Source: Psychrobacter sp. GP33
GTDB lineage: Bacteria; Pseudomonadota; Gammaproteobacteria; Pseudomonadales; Moraxellaceae
Reading direction: 5' to 3'
DNA: 64,000 nucleotides
NCBI RefSeq assembly: GCF_014119005.1
Contig: NZ_JACGYX010000001.1
Coordinates: forward strand, 542,446-606,445
Position numbers and translations under genes: made by a program. The notes beneath the pieces are model-generated. The model saw only the letters and a list, made by a program, of their open reading frames with translations. It ran no database searches and was not told where the DNA came from. Shown here piece by piece: positions 1-8,975 of the stretch (position 1 is its first letter; the number at the start of each line of letters is the position of its first letter).

Positions 1-358
1 TGATACTGTCTTCATAATTGGCATAGTTCAGCCAAGCTTGCGCTTTATAGGCAAGATATTGCTGGCGCGCAGAGTATTCTGGTTGTTGATATTGCTTTAA
101 TTGAGTAACCATGCAACCAATAAGACGCTGCTGTTCATTTTGAGGTTTGTTTTTAACTTGTTTATTCTGAGAGACTGTAGCTGGATTTTTTTGGGTAAAG
201 GGGGTGGTGGTGTTTTTGCAGGAAAGAGCAGGGTTATTAGCAGCCTGCGCTAGAGATGTCGTTGTGAGCAATAATGTCACTGCTAATGTTGGAAAGAGTA
301 GGTTAGTCGGCAATCCATCAATGACATTGTTAACTGCTAAAACAGTACGGTTAAACAT
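1..358 (-). CDS. Exported protein of unknown function, N-terminal part (cut by window edge)
   Basis: An open minus-strand frame runs from an ATG at 358 to the left edge without a stop, giving 119 residues. The start is preceded by TAAGG at a suitable distance. The protein begins with a charged stretch, then a hydrophobic segment (about residues 19-38, ending LAQAA) that looks like a signal peptide. A Ser/Asn/Gln-rich linker follows, and then a region beginning RLIGCMVTQLKQYQQPEYS that looks helical and amphipathic. It lies downstream of the giant barrel protein on the same strand, 181 bases away, so it may belong to the same surface-protein cluster. I do not recognise the family; a periplasmic or OmpA-type partner is possible, but the C-terminus is outside the window. 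Confidence 0.7.
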   Translation of the reverse strand, partial: MFNRTVLAVNNVIDGLPTNLLFPTLAVTLLLTTTSLAQAANNPALSCKNTTTPFTQKNPATVSQNKQVKNKPQNEQQRLIGCMVTQLKQYQQPEYSARQQYLAYKAQAWLNYANYEDSI

Positions 359-539
359 AGAGTAAGCCTTATTGCACAGATATTTTTATTGATAAATTAA
401 ACGTATTTTTTATGCATTAATTATCTGCGTCAATAATACGGTGCATTATGCTGAGACTCTGTAGAGAATGGTAAATAAAAAATCGTGAAGAAAAAGTTAA
501 GTTTTCCTAACGACTTTGCTCTATATCATTGTATGGATG

Positions 540-3500
540 CTATAGAGTGTTTTTTGGTAAAAGACGTTTGTTAGTGCGTTGATTCTCTTTTTTAAATAAG
601 TCTTCATCAAACTTAAATCGTAGTCTAAAATAAGCGCCTTGTTGGGTGGTATCTTCATAGGCAATATCTTCATCTTCAAAGCCCATAAAATTATAGCCGA
701 GTGATAACCATAGGTTAGTCATTGGGCTATAGCCAACTTCAACACCCAACATATAAGATAAGTCTTCTGCTTGTTTATTCCAATAAGTACCTGCTTGAAA
801 ACCCACATCCCAGCGCTCGCTGACGTCATATAATCCACGCGTATAAAGAGCATGAGCTGTATTGTCAGAGTTGATGTCATCATTGCTATATTTCGTGTAC
901 TTTCCTGCATAGTGACCGGATAGAGTAAGGGGACGAGTAGGATGGTAATTGCCACTCCATGACCATACCAATGCATCCTTTTGATAAGGGTCGACGCCAG
1001 TGAGATTGTCATCAAGACGGTATTCTAGTTTGGTCAGCATATCCAGCTGATTGCTGTCGTAGTCTCGATAAGCAGCGCCAAGTTGCATGCGATTAATAGT
1101 ACGATGCCCATCGTCATAGTCGACTCGCGAATAGATGTTTTTTGCCAGTAACGTCACCTCATTATTATAACGATAGGCGAGCCCTGCACTACCTAGTAGC
1201 GTGTCGCTGGATTCTCCCCAACGCTTTTCCAGTCGTCCAGAAGCTTTATAGTTTTCTTTGGCAAGATACTCAACTCCGAAGCCTGCCGCAGTTGCGGTAC
1301 TGTCTTTTTCACCTTCAAGCGATTCTATACGCTCTAACAAAGTATTTACAGTCAATCCTTTTTGCACATACCATTTATTTTTAAGACCTATTGCGGCTTC
1401 AGCCTCGCGCGCGCTAATGGCATCACGCATACGATATTCACTATATACCTTACCATCTTTCATATAAGTGGCATCAAAGCCGATGACCGTCCGCTGGCGC
1501 TCGTCAGTATCATCAAGCCCATAACTGCCCGATAAGCTATTAATTAAATCGTGACGGGCGTATAGACGACCCAATTTGCCAAGTGGGGTTTCACCGCCGA
1601 TAGAGGTGGCATTGCGGGCGCTATGGTCGATATCTTGTTCATATTCAGCAAACATTAGGGAATTGTTAAGTTTGGGCAGGCGAGCTGTTAGACGTACGCG
1701 CGCTGTGGTGCCTTCAATATCTTTGGTTGGACTATTCACACTGTTGAGCGCCGATTGGTTAATGATATTATCATTAAATATGGTGTTATCTGTAATGTCT
1801 ACGACGTCTGTCACTGCTTGGATATTACGCGTGGCAGCTGCTTCTTGTTTATAATAACGCATACCAACTTCACCGACGACATTCTTGCTAAGTCGATGTT
1901 CAACGCTGGCTTGTATGCCCTCGATAGTGGCGTCAGTCGTGTGGTCTTCAGACCGAATCCCTTCAAGTTTCAATGCCGTTTTTTTATTGACAAGGGTATG
2001 CGTTACATTGATACCGGACTCAGTGCGTCCAGCGGTCAAAGGAGACGCGCCAGTAACAAAACCTTTATCCGCATCATTATAATAGGCTTTGGCACGGGTA
2101 TTCTTTTTATCATCATAGTTCAGCTCGATACGCAGTGCATTGCCTTTGGTATCGTTACCGGTTAACTCTTTCGCATTGATTTGATTGCTAGATTGATAAC
2201 TAGGATTTTCTGAGCTGTTTTTTGCGTATTCAGCCACCAGCTTTAGTTTGTTATTCAGAGTAATAACGCTGTTAATACTGGCGAGCTCTTCTTTATTAAG
2301 GGGATCGTCACTATAAACATAGCTGCCACCAATCGCGATTTTTTTGTTAAGTTGCTGTTTGCCTGCCACGCCACCAACCCAATAGCTGTCGCCGCCTTCA
2401 TCCACTTCAACGGTGACGCGTAGGTAGACAGGATTGCCATCAAAGTCTTGACTGGCAATCGGTGATTTTAGATATAAGCTGCGACTGATGGGATCAATTT
2501 CATAATCAGCAAATCGGGTTAAGGTATTGCGGCGAATAATCAATCCGGGATTGTTGACATCGCGAGTAATGACCTCGATGGTTTCAGAGTTTTCAAGAAC
2601 GGCATTGAAGTTTTTTGCCAGCGGATAAGGTCCTGAAATACCAAGACCACGCGTCTCATTCACCCGTTGTGATGAGCTGGTTTCAGCAGCAAATGCGGTG
2701 ATACGAGTATTGGTATCTTCATATTGGGCTTTGGCACCCGTCAAGGTACGATTATATTGTCCAAGTTTGATGCCGTCATCATTATCAATTTGGGTCTTTA
2801 AATCGCCATACATTGCAAATGAGCGACCTTTATCAACACGGACGTACAGCTTACTGGTAGACTGCGCGTCAAACCCTTTGGCGGAGGAGTCGCCATAGAC
2901 GGGGTAATATTCGCCCGGCTCGATATCACGGAACAGCCGCTCGCCTTTTTTATCACTGTCATAAGCAAGGGTTAATAAATAGTCACCGCGAACCTTACCT
3001 TTAAGGAACATCGCCGCACGACCCGTTGCTGAATAGTCATCATTACCTGCAAATTCTTGTAGTTCTTTTTCAAACACACCTTGTGCATCGGTAATTTTGC
3101 TACCATCAAAATTCTTTAATGATATGGCACCTTCAATAAGACCGACTGCAATAAGGGGTCGCAATTTGGCGGTAAATTGTAGCGGAATGATTTGTTTGCT
3201 ACTGCCAGTATTGACAGTCAACTCGCCCTTGCCCGGTGCATTAGGTGCGGTGACTGCAATTAATAGCTCACCGCCCGTGATAGTGACCTGTGTGCCTGCT
3301 AAATCCTTATCATTATCTGGCAGGTTAACACGCCCAATATTGGTATCTATGGTGATAGGGGTTGAAGAAATATAAGGGCGACCATCGCGGTCTTTTAAGC
3401 TAATCACTACATGATAGTCGCTAATACCATCAGCTTCTACTAAAGTTTGTTGAGTACGATAATCAATGGCTTGAAGGCTATCGGGGGCAATCACTTCAAT

Positions 3501-5843
3501 GCTTTGCTCAGACATAACTTTGCCATTAATATCGGTCGCAACACCGCGTAGAACATTACGTCCACGTTTAAATTCAACGGCATAATAGTCAAAAGCAGTG
3601 ACATGTTGCACCTCTTGCTGTGCAGTTTTGCCTATTTTTTCTTCGGATACGGGTCTATCATTAATATATAACGTAAACTGACCGCCCAGGGGTGCTTGTA
3701 CTTGAACCAATTGCTTATAAGAGGCAATTTGCTGCCCCATATTTAAATTGATAAAACGAACGTTATTATCAGTAACATCTTTTAAATACTCTTCTAGCTC
3801 TTTTTCCTGAGGTGGGTTGATAATGGTCGTGGTCATGTTGGCACTGTTAGTACTGGAGTGTGCCATATTCGCTACGATTGCTGAGTCGCAAACCATGCTT
3901 TGGTCTAAATGATCATTGGATTTGCATCCGCTGGCATCCACATTGTCTTTAATATCACGATTATAGTCAGGCTCTAAAGTCAGCTCACTTTTAACCGCTT
4001 GCTCCAAAGTGTTATTTTTGGCAGTAACGCTTTTACTTCGAGTAATAAGTATCACGTTTAATTGCTGAGTACTGTTTGCCATACCACCGACAATTGCAAA
4101 ATCGGCACGATGTAGCTCACCATATTTTAAATCAACAAATCGGCTACCCGCATCGCCAGCATTACGGCTACTTTGAGTAACAAGCTCAGTAGCAGCGGGC
4201 AGGGTAGTGCTGTCGACTTTTAAAACGTGTGTTTGCGCACTGATCCCATAAAAGTTGTATTTACCTTCAGGATCGGTGACGATAAAGTTACCGTTTTCCA
4301 TATAGATACGCACGCCCGCAACGCCAAGCTCGCCATCTTCTTTTTGTTGAATGCCATCGCGATTGATATCATGGTAGACCTTACCGATGATGATGCCTTT
4401 GGTATTCATAACCCCGCGGCTGACCTCAACTGCCCATTGGGCTTCTCTTGAAATCACTGGCTGGTTACGATTATCACGGGCATTGGCAGTTGCACGATTG
4501 ATGCCATCACCGCCTAACGCCGATGAGCCAACGAGTACGCGATAGGTGAATTTTTTGTTGGCACCTGCCACTATATCGCCCAGTCCAAGAACTTGATATT
4601 TTCCGTCAGCTTTGAACTCTATTTTTTGCGTATTATCAGTATTAATACTCTTTTTGTCTTGACGTAAGCTGCCCGTTATATAAGTAAATCCGCGTGGCAA
4701 CGCATCTTTTAGCTGAACGTCATAGGCAGTTGAGGCGCCATCGTTTTTAACTGTAATGCTATAGTTTACATAGTTACCAATTTCAGTCGTTTTAACATCA
4801 CCTTCTTTGATAACTTGTAGATTTGGATGCTCATTGACGATAGTCAGCATACTGCTAATGTTTCCAGCAATATCTTGCTTGCTACCATCAGGCTTGATAC
4901 AAGCATCTAAAGTGACTGTTAATGTATCCCCTTTTAAAGTTTGAATAATATCGTCATTGATAGGGTTGGCATTGTTCTGTGTTGGTGCGGATAGACGATA
5001 TTTACCTGTATTGTTACCGGTTTCTATGGCTTTGAGTGAATAAGTATCTCTAGTTTTAGGGGAGGTAATGGTTACCCATGCTTGATCGGGCTGATTAGGC
5101 TGCACGTTGCATTGTGCATAATTGGCTTGAACATATAAAGCTTCGCCCACTTGCGATATTTTTTTAACATTATCCCAAGATTCGCTTAAAAAATTGATAC
5201 TAGGTGCAACGACAACTAGACGATTAATAACAGTCGCAGTTACTGAAGCATCTTCAACAACGACAGCTCTGATTTTAATATCTGCATTGTCGCCATCAAG
5301 TGCTCGTGTATCTGACAATGCTTCAATAATCAGTTCAATACTTTCATTCTGACTCAGCTTAATCTGTTTTGTTTGAGTAAAATCGATATCACCTTCATCA
5401 AACGTGCCGTTTTTATTGATATCTTGATAGACCGTAAAATTAGATAAGGTATTAGGATATTGATAGCTTAAAGAGATGGTTTCGTCATTATAACTGTTAT
5501 TAGTAAGTGTGTTTTTCCAGCTCACTCTATCGCCCGCTGCTATGGTTCGTAGCGGTGCATTTGACAACAGAACATCATATTTTTGTAACGTAGAGGCTTG
5601 TACTCGAACCTGGTTCGAAGTACTGACTAGCGGAGCGCTATTATTTTGAAAATGGTATTGAGCGTTAGCAATGTTATCAATAAACATTACTATAGGAGGT
5701 AATGCTGCCATTGCAGAATGGGACTGCATATATAATATAGCAATCGCTATAGCAGAAAGCTTGGTTGTCTTTGCAGATAACTGATTAGACTGAGTGACAC
5801 AGTAACGAGGCATATACATGCTTTTCCAATCAAATCTAACCAT
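540..5843 (-). CDS. Giant outer-membrane protein with DUF11 and SdrD-like domains and a C-terminal beta-barrel
   Basis: The frame encodes 1767 residues. A signal peptide ends near SHSAMA (about residue 46). Starts at 5813 or 5819 are also possible, because a GGAAAAG box precedes them while 5843 has no clear ribosome site. Residues about 50-330 form an N-terminal sandwich region beginning FIDNIANAQY. A DUF11-type module follows at about 340-470 and an SdrD-like module at about 485-560 (GKVYHDINRDG, then TDPEGKYNFYGIS). More Ig-like segments lead to about residue 895. From about 930 to the end there are dense alternating aromatic strands, as expected for an outer-membrane beta-barrel, with a short polar tail after the last strand. 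It is the last large gene of a minus-strand set of exported DUF11-like proteins and could be their membrane anchor or transporter. The barrel assignment is inferred from strand patterning; the function is unknown. Confidence 0.85.
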   Translation of the reverse strand: MVRFDWKSMYMPRYCVTQSNQLSAKTTKLSAIAIAILYMQSHSAMAALPPIVMFIDNIANAQYHFQNNSAPLVSTSNQVRVQASTLQKYDVLLSNAPLRTIAAGDRVSWKNTLTNNSYNDETISLSYQYPNTLSNFTVYQDINKNGTFDEGDIDFTQTKQIKLSQNESIELIIEALSDTRALDGDNADIKIRAVVVEDASVTATVINRLVVVAPSINFLSESWDNVKKISQVGEALYVQANYAQCNVQPNQPDQAWVTITSPKTRDTYSLKAIETGNNTGKYRLSAPTQNNANPINDDIIQTLKGDTLTVTLDACIKPDGSKQDIAGNISSMLTIVNEHPNLQVIKEGDVKTTEIGNYVNYSITVKNDGASTAYDVQLKDALPRGFTYITGSLRQDKKSINTDNTQKIEFKADGKYQVLGLGDIVAGANKKFTYRVLVGSSALGGDGINRATANARDNRNQPVISREAQWAVEVSRGVMNTKGIIIGKVYHDINRDGIQQKEDGELGVAGVRIYMENGNFIVTDPEGKYNFYGISAQTHVLKVDSTTLPAATELVTQSSRNAGDAGSRFVDLKYGELHRADFAIVGGMANSTQQLNVILITRSKSVTAKNNTLEQAVKSELTLEPDYNRDIKDNVDASGCKSNDHLDQSMVCDSAIVANMAHSSTNSANMTTTIINPPQEKELEEYLKDVTDNNVRFINLNMGQQIASYKQLVQVQAPLGGQFTLYINDRPVSEEKIGKTAQQEVQHVTAFDYYAVEFKRGRNVLRGVATDINGKVMSEQSIEVIAPDSLQAIDYRTQQTLVEADGISDYHVVISLKDRDGRPYISSTPITIDTNIGRVNLPDNDKDLAGTQVTITGGELLIAVTAPNAPGKGELTVNTGSSKQIIPLQFTAKLRPLIAVGLIEGAISLKNFDGSKITDAQGVFEKELQEFAGNDDYSATGRAAMFLKGKVRGDYLLTLAYDSDKKGERLFRDIEPGEYYPVYGDSSAKGFDAQSTSKLYVRVDKGRSFAMYGDLKTQIDNDDGIKLGQYNRTLTGAKAQYEDTNTRITAFAAETSSSQRVNETRGLGISGPYPLAKNFNAVLENSETIEVITRDVNNPGLIIRRNTLTRFADYEIDPISRSLYLKSPIASQDFDGNPVYLRVTVEVDEGGDSYWVGGVAGKQQLNKKIAIGGSYVYSDDPLNKEELASINSVITLNNKLKLVAEYAKNSSENPSYQSSNQINAKELTGNDTKGNALRIELNYDDKKNTRAKAYYNDADKGFVTGASPLTAGRTESGINVTHTLVNKKTALKLEGIRSEDHTTDATIEGIQASVEHRLSKNVVGEVGMRYYKQEAAATRNIQAVTDVVDITDNTIFNDNIINQSALNSVNSPTKDIEGTTARVRLTARLPKLNNSLMFAEYEQDIDHSARNATSIGGETPLGKLGRLYARHDLINSLSGSYGLDDTDERQRTVIGFDATYMKDGKVYSEYRMRDAISAREAEAAIGLKNKWYVQKGLTVNTLLERIESLEGEKDSTATAAGFGVEYLAKENYKASGRLEKRWGESSDTLLGSAGLAYRYNNEVTLLAKNIYSRVDYDDGHRTINRMQLGAAYRDYDSNQLDMLTKLEYRLDDNLTGVDPYQKDALVWSWSGNYHPTRPLTLSGHYAGKYTKYSNDDINSDNTAHALYTRGLYDVSERWDVGFQAGTYWNKQAEDLSYMLGVEVGYSPMTNLWLSLGYNFMGFEDEDIAYEDTTQQGAYFRLRFKFDEDLFKKENQRTNKRLLPKNTL

Positions 5844-5946
5844 GCTGAAAAGAACTGAAGCTACTTTACAAAGACTGTGACTTATAAAAAATTTAATTGA
5901 TAACAGTCGTGACTTATTAAAACGTATTAAGGTCAGCTCTGTTTTA

Positions 5947-5972
5947 CTCTTTATTGTCTAAACAATAAAGAG
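5947..5972 (-). terminator. Perfect 11-bp hairpin downstream of the 707-residue surface protein gene
   Basis: CTCTTTATTGT and ACAATAAAGAG form a perfect inverted repeat around a 4-base loop, 46 bases past the stop codon of the gene above it on the minus strand. No T-tract follows on that strand, so it may be a weak terminator, an mRNA 3' stabiliser or a processing site rather than a classical intrinsic terminator. It would separate expression of the barrel gene from the upstream pair. Confidence 0.4.
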
Positions 5973-6017
5973 CATGTACAAACGTCATCAAAAATATAAG
6001 TAATGAACAGTAAAGAA

Positions 6018-8141
6018 CTATGGTATTTGAGTCACTGCTGCGCCATCAGCGTTGATTTTCACTGAGAACATCAATGCTGCATATTCTTGCGGTGCTAAAT
6101 TAGTAACCGTACCAGTGACCTCAGTTGTATTTACTTGCGCATTGTATTTATTAGTAGACGGTTCTGCGGCGTTTCCTGTGACATCGTCTAGTTTAATGGC
6201 AAAAGCTGGTGTGGTTGAATCCCCTAATACCTGAGCTTTGTTTTTAAATTGGCCGATATCATCATTGATTTTGGTGTTGGTGAAAGTGAATCTGGCGTCG
6301 TCAGTACTAAAGCTATTAAATGCAGTAATTTTATAAACGATACAATCACTAGGTTTGGCTAATACGTCACCTTTAGTAAAGTTTAATGTGGCAGTTGCAC
6401 TACAGCTTTCATTCAAGGCTTGGGTTTTTTCAAGCTTTAAGCCTCTAACTGTAGTCTCGTTGCTAACGATACGACTCCCGGTAGTAGGTACGTCATTTCC
6501 ACCAGGTAAAAGGGTGATTTTTACCGCTTCAGTGGTATCAATAACTGCGTTTTTAGACTCGACTTTATAGTTAATGGTAACGGTTGAGCCCGGCGCCATA
6601 CCTGTCCATGCTGGTTCATTACCTTTTGGCTTAGCGGTACTTAAGTCATTATCGCCGTTAACATCACGCGTAATAATATAAGTAAAGTTTGGTGTACTTG
6701 GATTGCCATCGGGATCGTATATTAGCTCTACAGAACCCTCAACCACAGTTACTTTACTATCGGTAATCGATGAGATAGTGAACTTGATTTCACCCGCTTT
6801 ATCGCCTTCAATTTCTTTACCTGTGTTGCGAATTATCGCTGAATGAATGATTTGAGTGGTAGTAGAAGTACTGGTTGGTATCTCTTTTTTTGTTGCCCCT
6901 TCAATGGTAAGAGCACGTTGATTGGCCGTTAATGGTGCGGTAGAGTCGCCACCAGTGACATTGTTAGCTGAGCCGTCAAGTACTTCACTATCATCAGTAG
7001 CTGGATAGTATTGACTGGTATTCTCAAGACTATCTGCCGGGTCAGTGGTATCATAAATAATACCACTTTCCCCCAAATCAAGTTTCACAACAGCATGATT
7101 CACAATATTTTTAGGATCAATAATCGTCTCTGCAGCATCTCTTTGTACATCAAAAGCGATGGTTGCTGTTTCGCCTATTGCTAAGTTTAATAAGGTTACT
7201 TCGACACTATCTTTAGCGCTGCCACCGCCTTTGCCACCATTACCTGCAGTGATACTAGCGCCATTACTGACCGTCATATTAGGCGAGTCTGCCAAGCGCA
7301 AGCCTGCAGGCAAACCATTAAATACGATAATACCTTGAGCAGCAGCAGCATAGGCAGCACTTCCATCATTGAATATCTTGACAGTATAAGTTGCTTTAGA
7401 GCTTGGGTCGTTTAAATTTAGCGTGTTGCTAACGGTACTGGTGATTTTAAAGACTGGCACTTTAGTCGTACTATTATCTATGTTTTGTAATATTGCTTCT
7501 TCAGGTTTGGTAGGGCTACGGGCAGCAAAAAAAGCACTCTTTGCTGATAGTGTCAAGTTCTGCAAGTCTCCACCAAGATTCCCTGTTGTTTTAGCTGAAA
7601 TAGTGATTTTGGCGTATTGATTCGGCTTTAGAGCAATAACAGTCTCTTGAAATACTGTGCCTGTCACAGTTTTAGTACTTATCTGTTTATTCTCTTTATC
7701 AAAGATAATATAAGTAACATTCGTACTGTCTAGGTCGTAAGAGCCTGCACCTACAGTAGTGATACCTGAAATAGTTCCTTTTTGCGCTAAAGATAAAGTA
7801 TAAGTATCTTCAACGTTACCGGAGTTGGTTAGAGTGTGGTTAAAAGCCGTACGCCCTTTTGGTGCTACGATTGCGTTTTTATTATAGTCGTCAGTAATAT
7901 CGCCATCTTCATTAGTAGCTGTCAAAGTAAAAGCCGCGCTTTGAGTGATGTTCACGGTCACTTTATTTGATACAACGGGAGTCTGGGCTACACCGCCAAT
8001 GCTATAAGTAGCGGTAGCAATATTATCAATGGTTGGGGCAGAGTCAGCAGTTAACTTTGCTGCGTTAGCTGAGGTGGCAATACCCAGTGCGGATACGATA
8101 CCAATTGTTAAGACTGAATACTTAAATAAGCCTGAGTTCAT
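6018..8141 (-). CDS. Exported DUF11-like surface protein, 707 residues
   Basis: The ATG at 8141 is preceded by AGGAA at 8-9 bases. A signal peptide ends near SANAA (about residue 28). The mature N-terminus, APTIDNIATATYSIGG, resembles the start of the mature giant barrel protein encoded just downstream, and the sandwich region that follows (to about residue 230) also looks related. The middle contains DUF11-like modules, one with a glycine-rich loop (GNGGKGGGSAKDS). The C-terminal ~140 residues include a pair of cysteines and IVYKITAFN, a pattern shared with the 656-residue protein further upstream. No membrane segment or sortase motif is seen, so it is probably secreted or surface-attached. 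It follows the 154-residue gene by 43 bases and is likely co-transcribed with it. Confidence 0.85.
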   Translation of the reverse strand: MNSGLFKYSVLTIGIVSALGIATSANAAKLTADSAPTIDNIATATYSIGGVAQTPVVSNKVTVNITQSAAFTLTATNEDGDITDDYNKNAIVAPKGRTAFNHTLTNSGNVEDTYTLSLAQKGTISGITTVGAGSYDLDSTNVTYIIFDKENKQISTKTVTGTVFQETVIALKPNQYAKITISAKTTGNLGGDLQNLTLSAKSAFFAARSPTKPEEAILQNIDNSTTKVPVFKITSTVSNTLNLNDPSSKATYTVKIFNDGSAAYAAAAQGIIVFNGLPAGLRLADSPNMTVSNGASITAGNGGKGGGSAKDSVEVTLLNLAIGETATIAFDVQRDAAETIIDPKNIVNHAVVKLDLGESGIIYDTTDPADSLENTSQYYPATDDSEVLDGSANNVTGGDSTAPLTANQRALTIEGATKKEIPTSTSTTTQIIHSAIIRNTGKEIEGDKAGEIKFTISSITDSKVTVVEGSVELIYDPDGNPSTPNFTYIITRDVNGDNDLSTAKPKGNEPAWTGMAPGSTVTINYKVESKNAVIDTTEAVKITLLPGGNDVPTTGSRIVSNETTVRGLKLEKTQALNESCSATATLNFTKGDVLAKPSDCIVYKITAFNSFSTDDARFTFTNTKINDDIGQFKNKAQVLGDSTTPAFAIKLDDVTGNAAEPSTNKYNAQVNTTEVTGTVTNLAPQEYAALMFSVKINADGAAVTQIP

Positions 8142-8184
8142 TCGTTAATTCCTGAAAATATACAACGTATAATATGAATTATAT

Positions 8185-8649
8185 TTAGTTAACAATGGTG
8201 TTTAGCGATACGTCTGCTGATTTGCGTGCTGGAAGCCACTTGATATTCCAACGCAATGCTTTGTATTCTGAGAGTGGGACTTTGACTGGCTTGCCATTCA
8301 CTCTCCGCATTAGTGGCATATCAGCGTAATTCTTACCGTCAACAGTCGCTTGCGCACTAGTAGGTTGTGCTTCCCCTGTGAATGTCATGTTTACAGGAAT
8401 AGGCAAAGTGACCGTTACATCACTAACAGGTTGATTAATCAAATTTGTATAAATAGCGCGATATTGTACAGCCTCTCCAGTTTTAGCATCTGATGCTGCC
8501 ACATAGCTTGTTTTGCCATTAATATTTTTAACTATTCTATTGGCTTGAAGCTCCATTTTTAGCGCATCTGCTGCTTGTACGTAATTAAAAGTAGCAGCTG
8601 ATATCAAGATAACTAACAGCAATTTTTTTAAGGGATATATGGCTTTCAT
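8185..8649 (-). CDS. Small exported protein made of one DUF11-like module
   Basis: The start at 8649 (MKAIYPLKKLLLVIL) is chosen because AGGAGT lies 7 bases upstream; a longer frame to 8685 has no such site. The product is 154 residues: a signal peptide ending at about residue 26 (VQAAD) and one compact module. The module shows the DUF11 pattern: VQYRAIYTNLINQPVSDV, then a TLPIPVNMTF-type strand, and a closing strand with LRWNIKWLPARKSADV. It has no anchor and no cysteines. The 43-base gap to the next gene suggests an operon with the 707-residue protein. A standalone module of this kind could be a subunit, cap or chaperone for the larger proteins, but this is speculation. Confidence 0.8.
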   Translation of the reverse strand: MKAIYPLKKLLLVILISAATFNYVQAADALKMELQANRIVKNINGKTSYVAASDAKTGEAVQYRAIYTNLINQPVSDVTVTLPIPVNMTFTGEAQPTSAQATVDGKNYADMPLMRRVNGKPVKVPLSEYKALRWNIKWLPARKSADVSLNTIVN

Positions 8650-8975
8650 CGTAAACTCCTGACTAAAGAGAGTTGGTAGTAACACTACGAACCTTGTTTA
8701 GACAAACAGAAAAGGCAGATAAATATGAGTGATCAACTCATAGTTACGTATATGTAATGTATAAAAATGTAATGTTAGTGTAACAGAACGCATTATATAT
8801 ACTATTTTAATAATGCGAAGAGAAATCTCTATTTTATGGCTAAATTCCGACTAACGGAGAGAGAATAAATGTTTAGTATTATTAATAATAAGGAATAAAT
8901 CGTTTTGACTTATAAAAGTGGATTTGATGAATATCATTGGGTAGTAAAACTGAATACATAATCTCAATGCTTTAT
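8650..8975. other. AT-rich intergenic region between surface-protein genes
   Basis: No gene is seen in these 326 bases. The region must carry the promoter for the 154-residue gene on the minus strand. An 8-bp inverted repeat, CGCATTAT (8789-8796) and ATAATGCG (8810-8817), lies about 150 bases upstream of that start and might be an operator. No convincing -35/-10 pair could be chosen. Confidence 0.4.
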
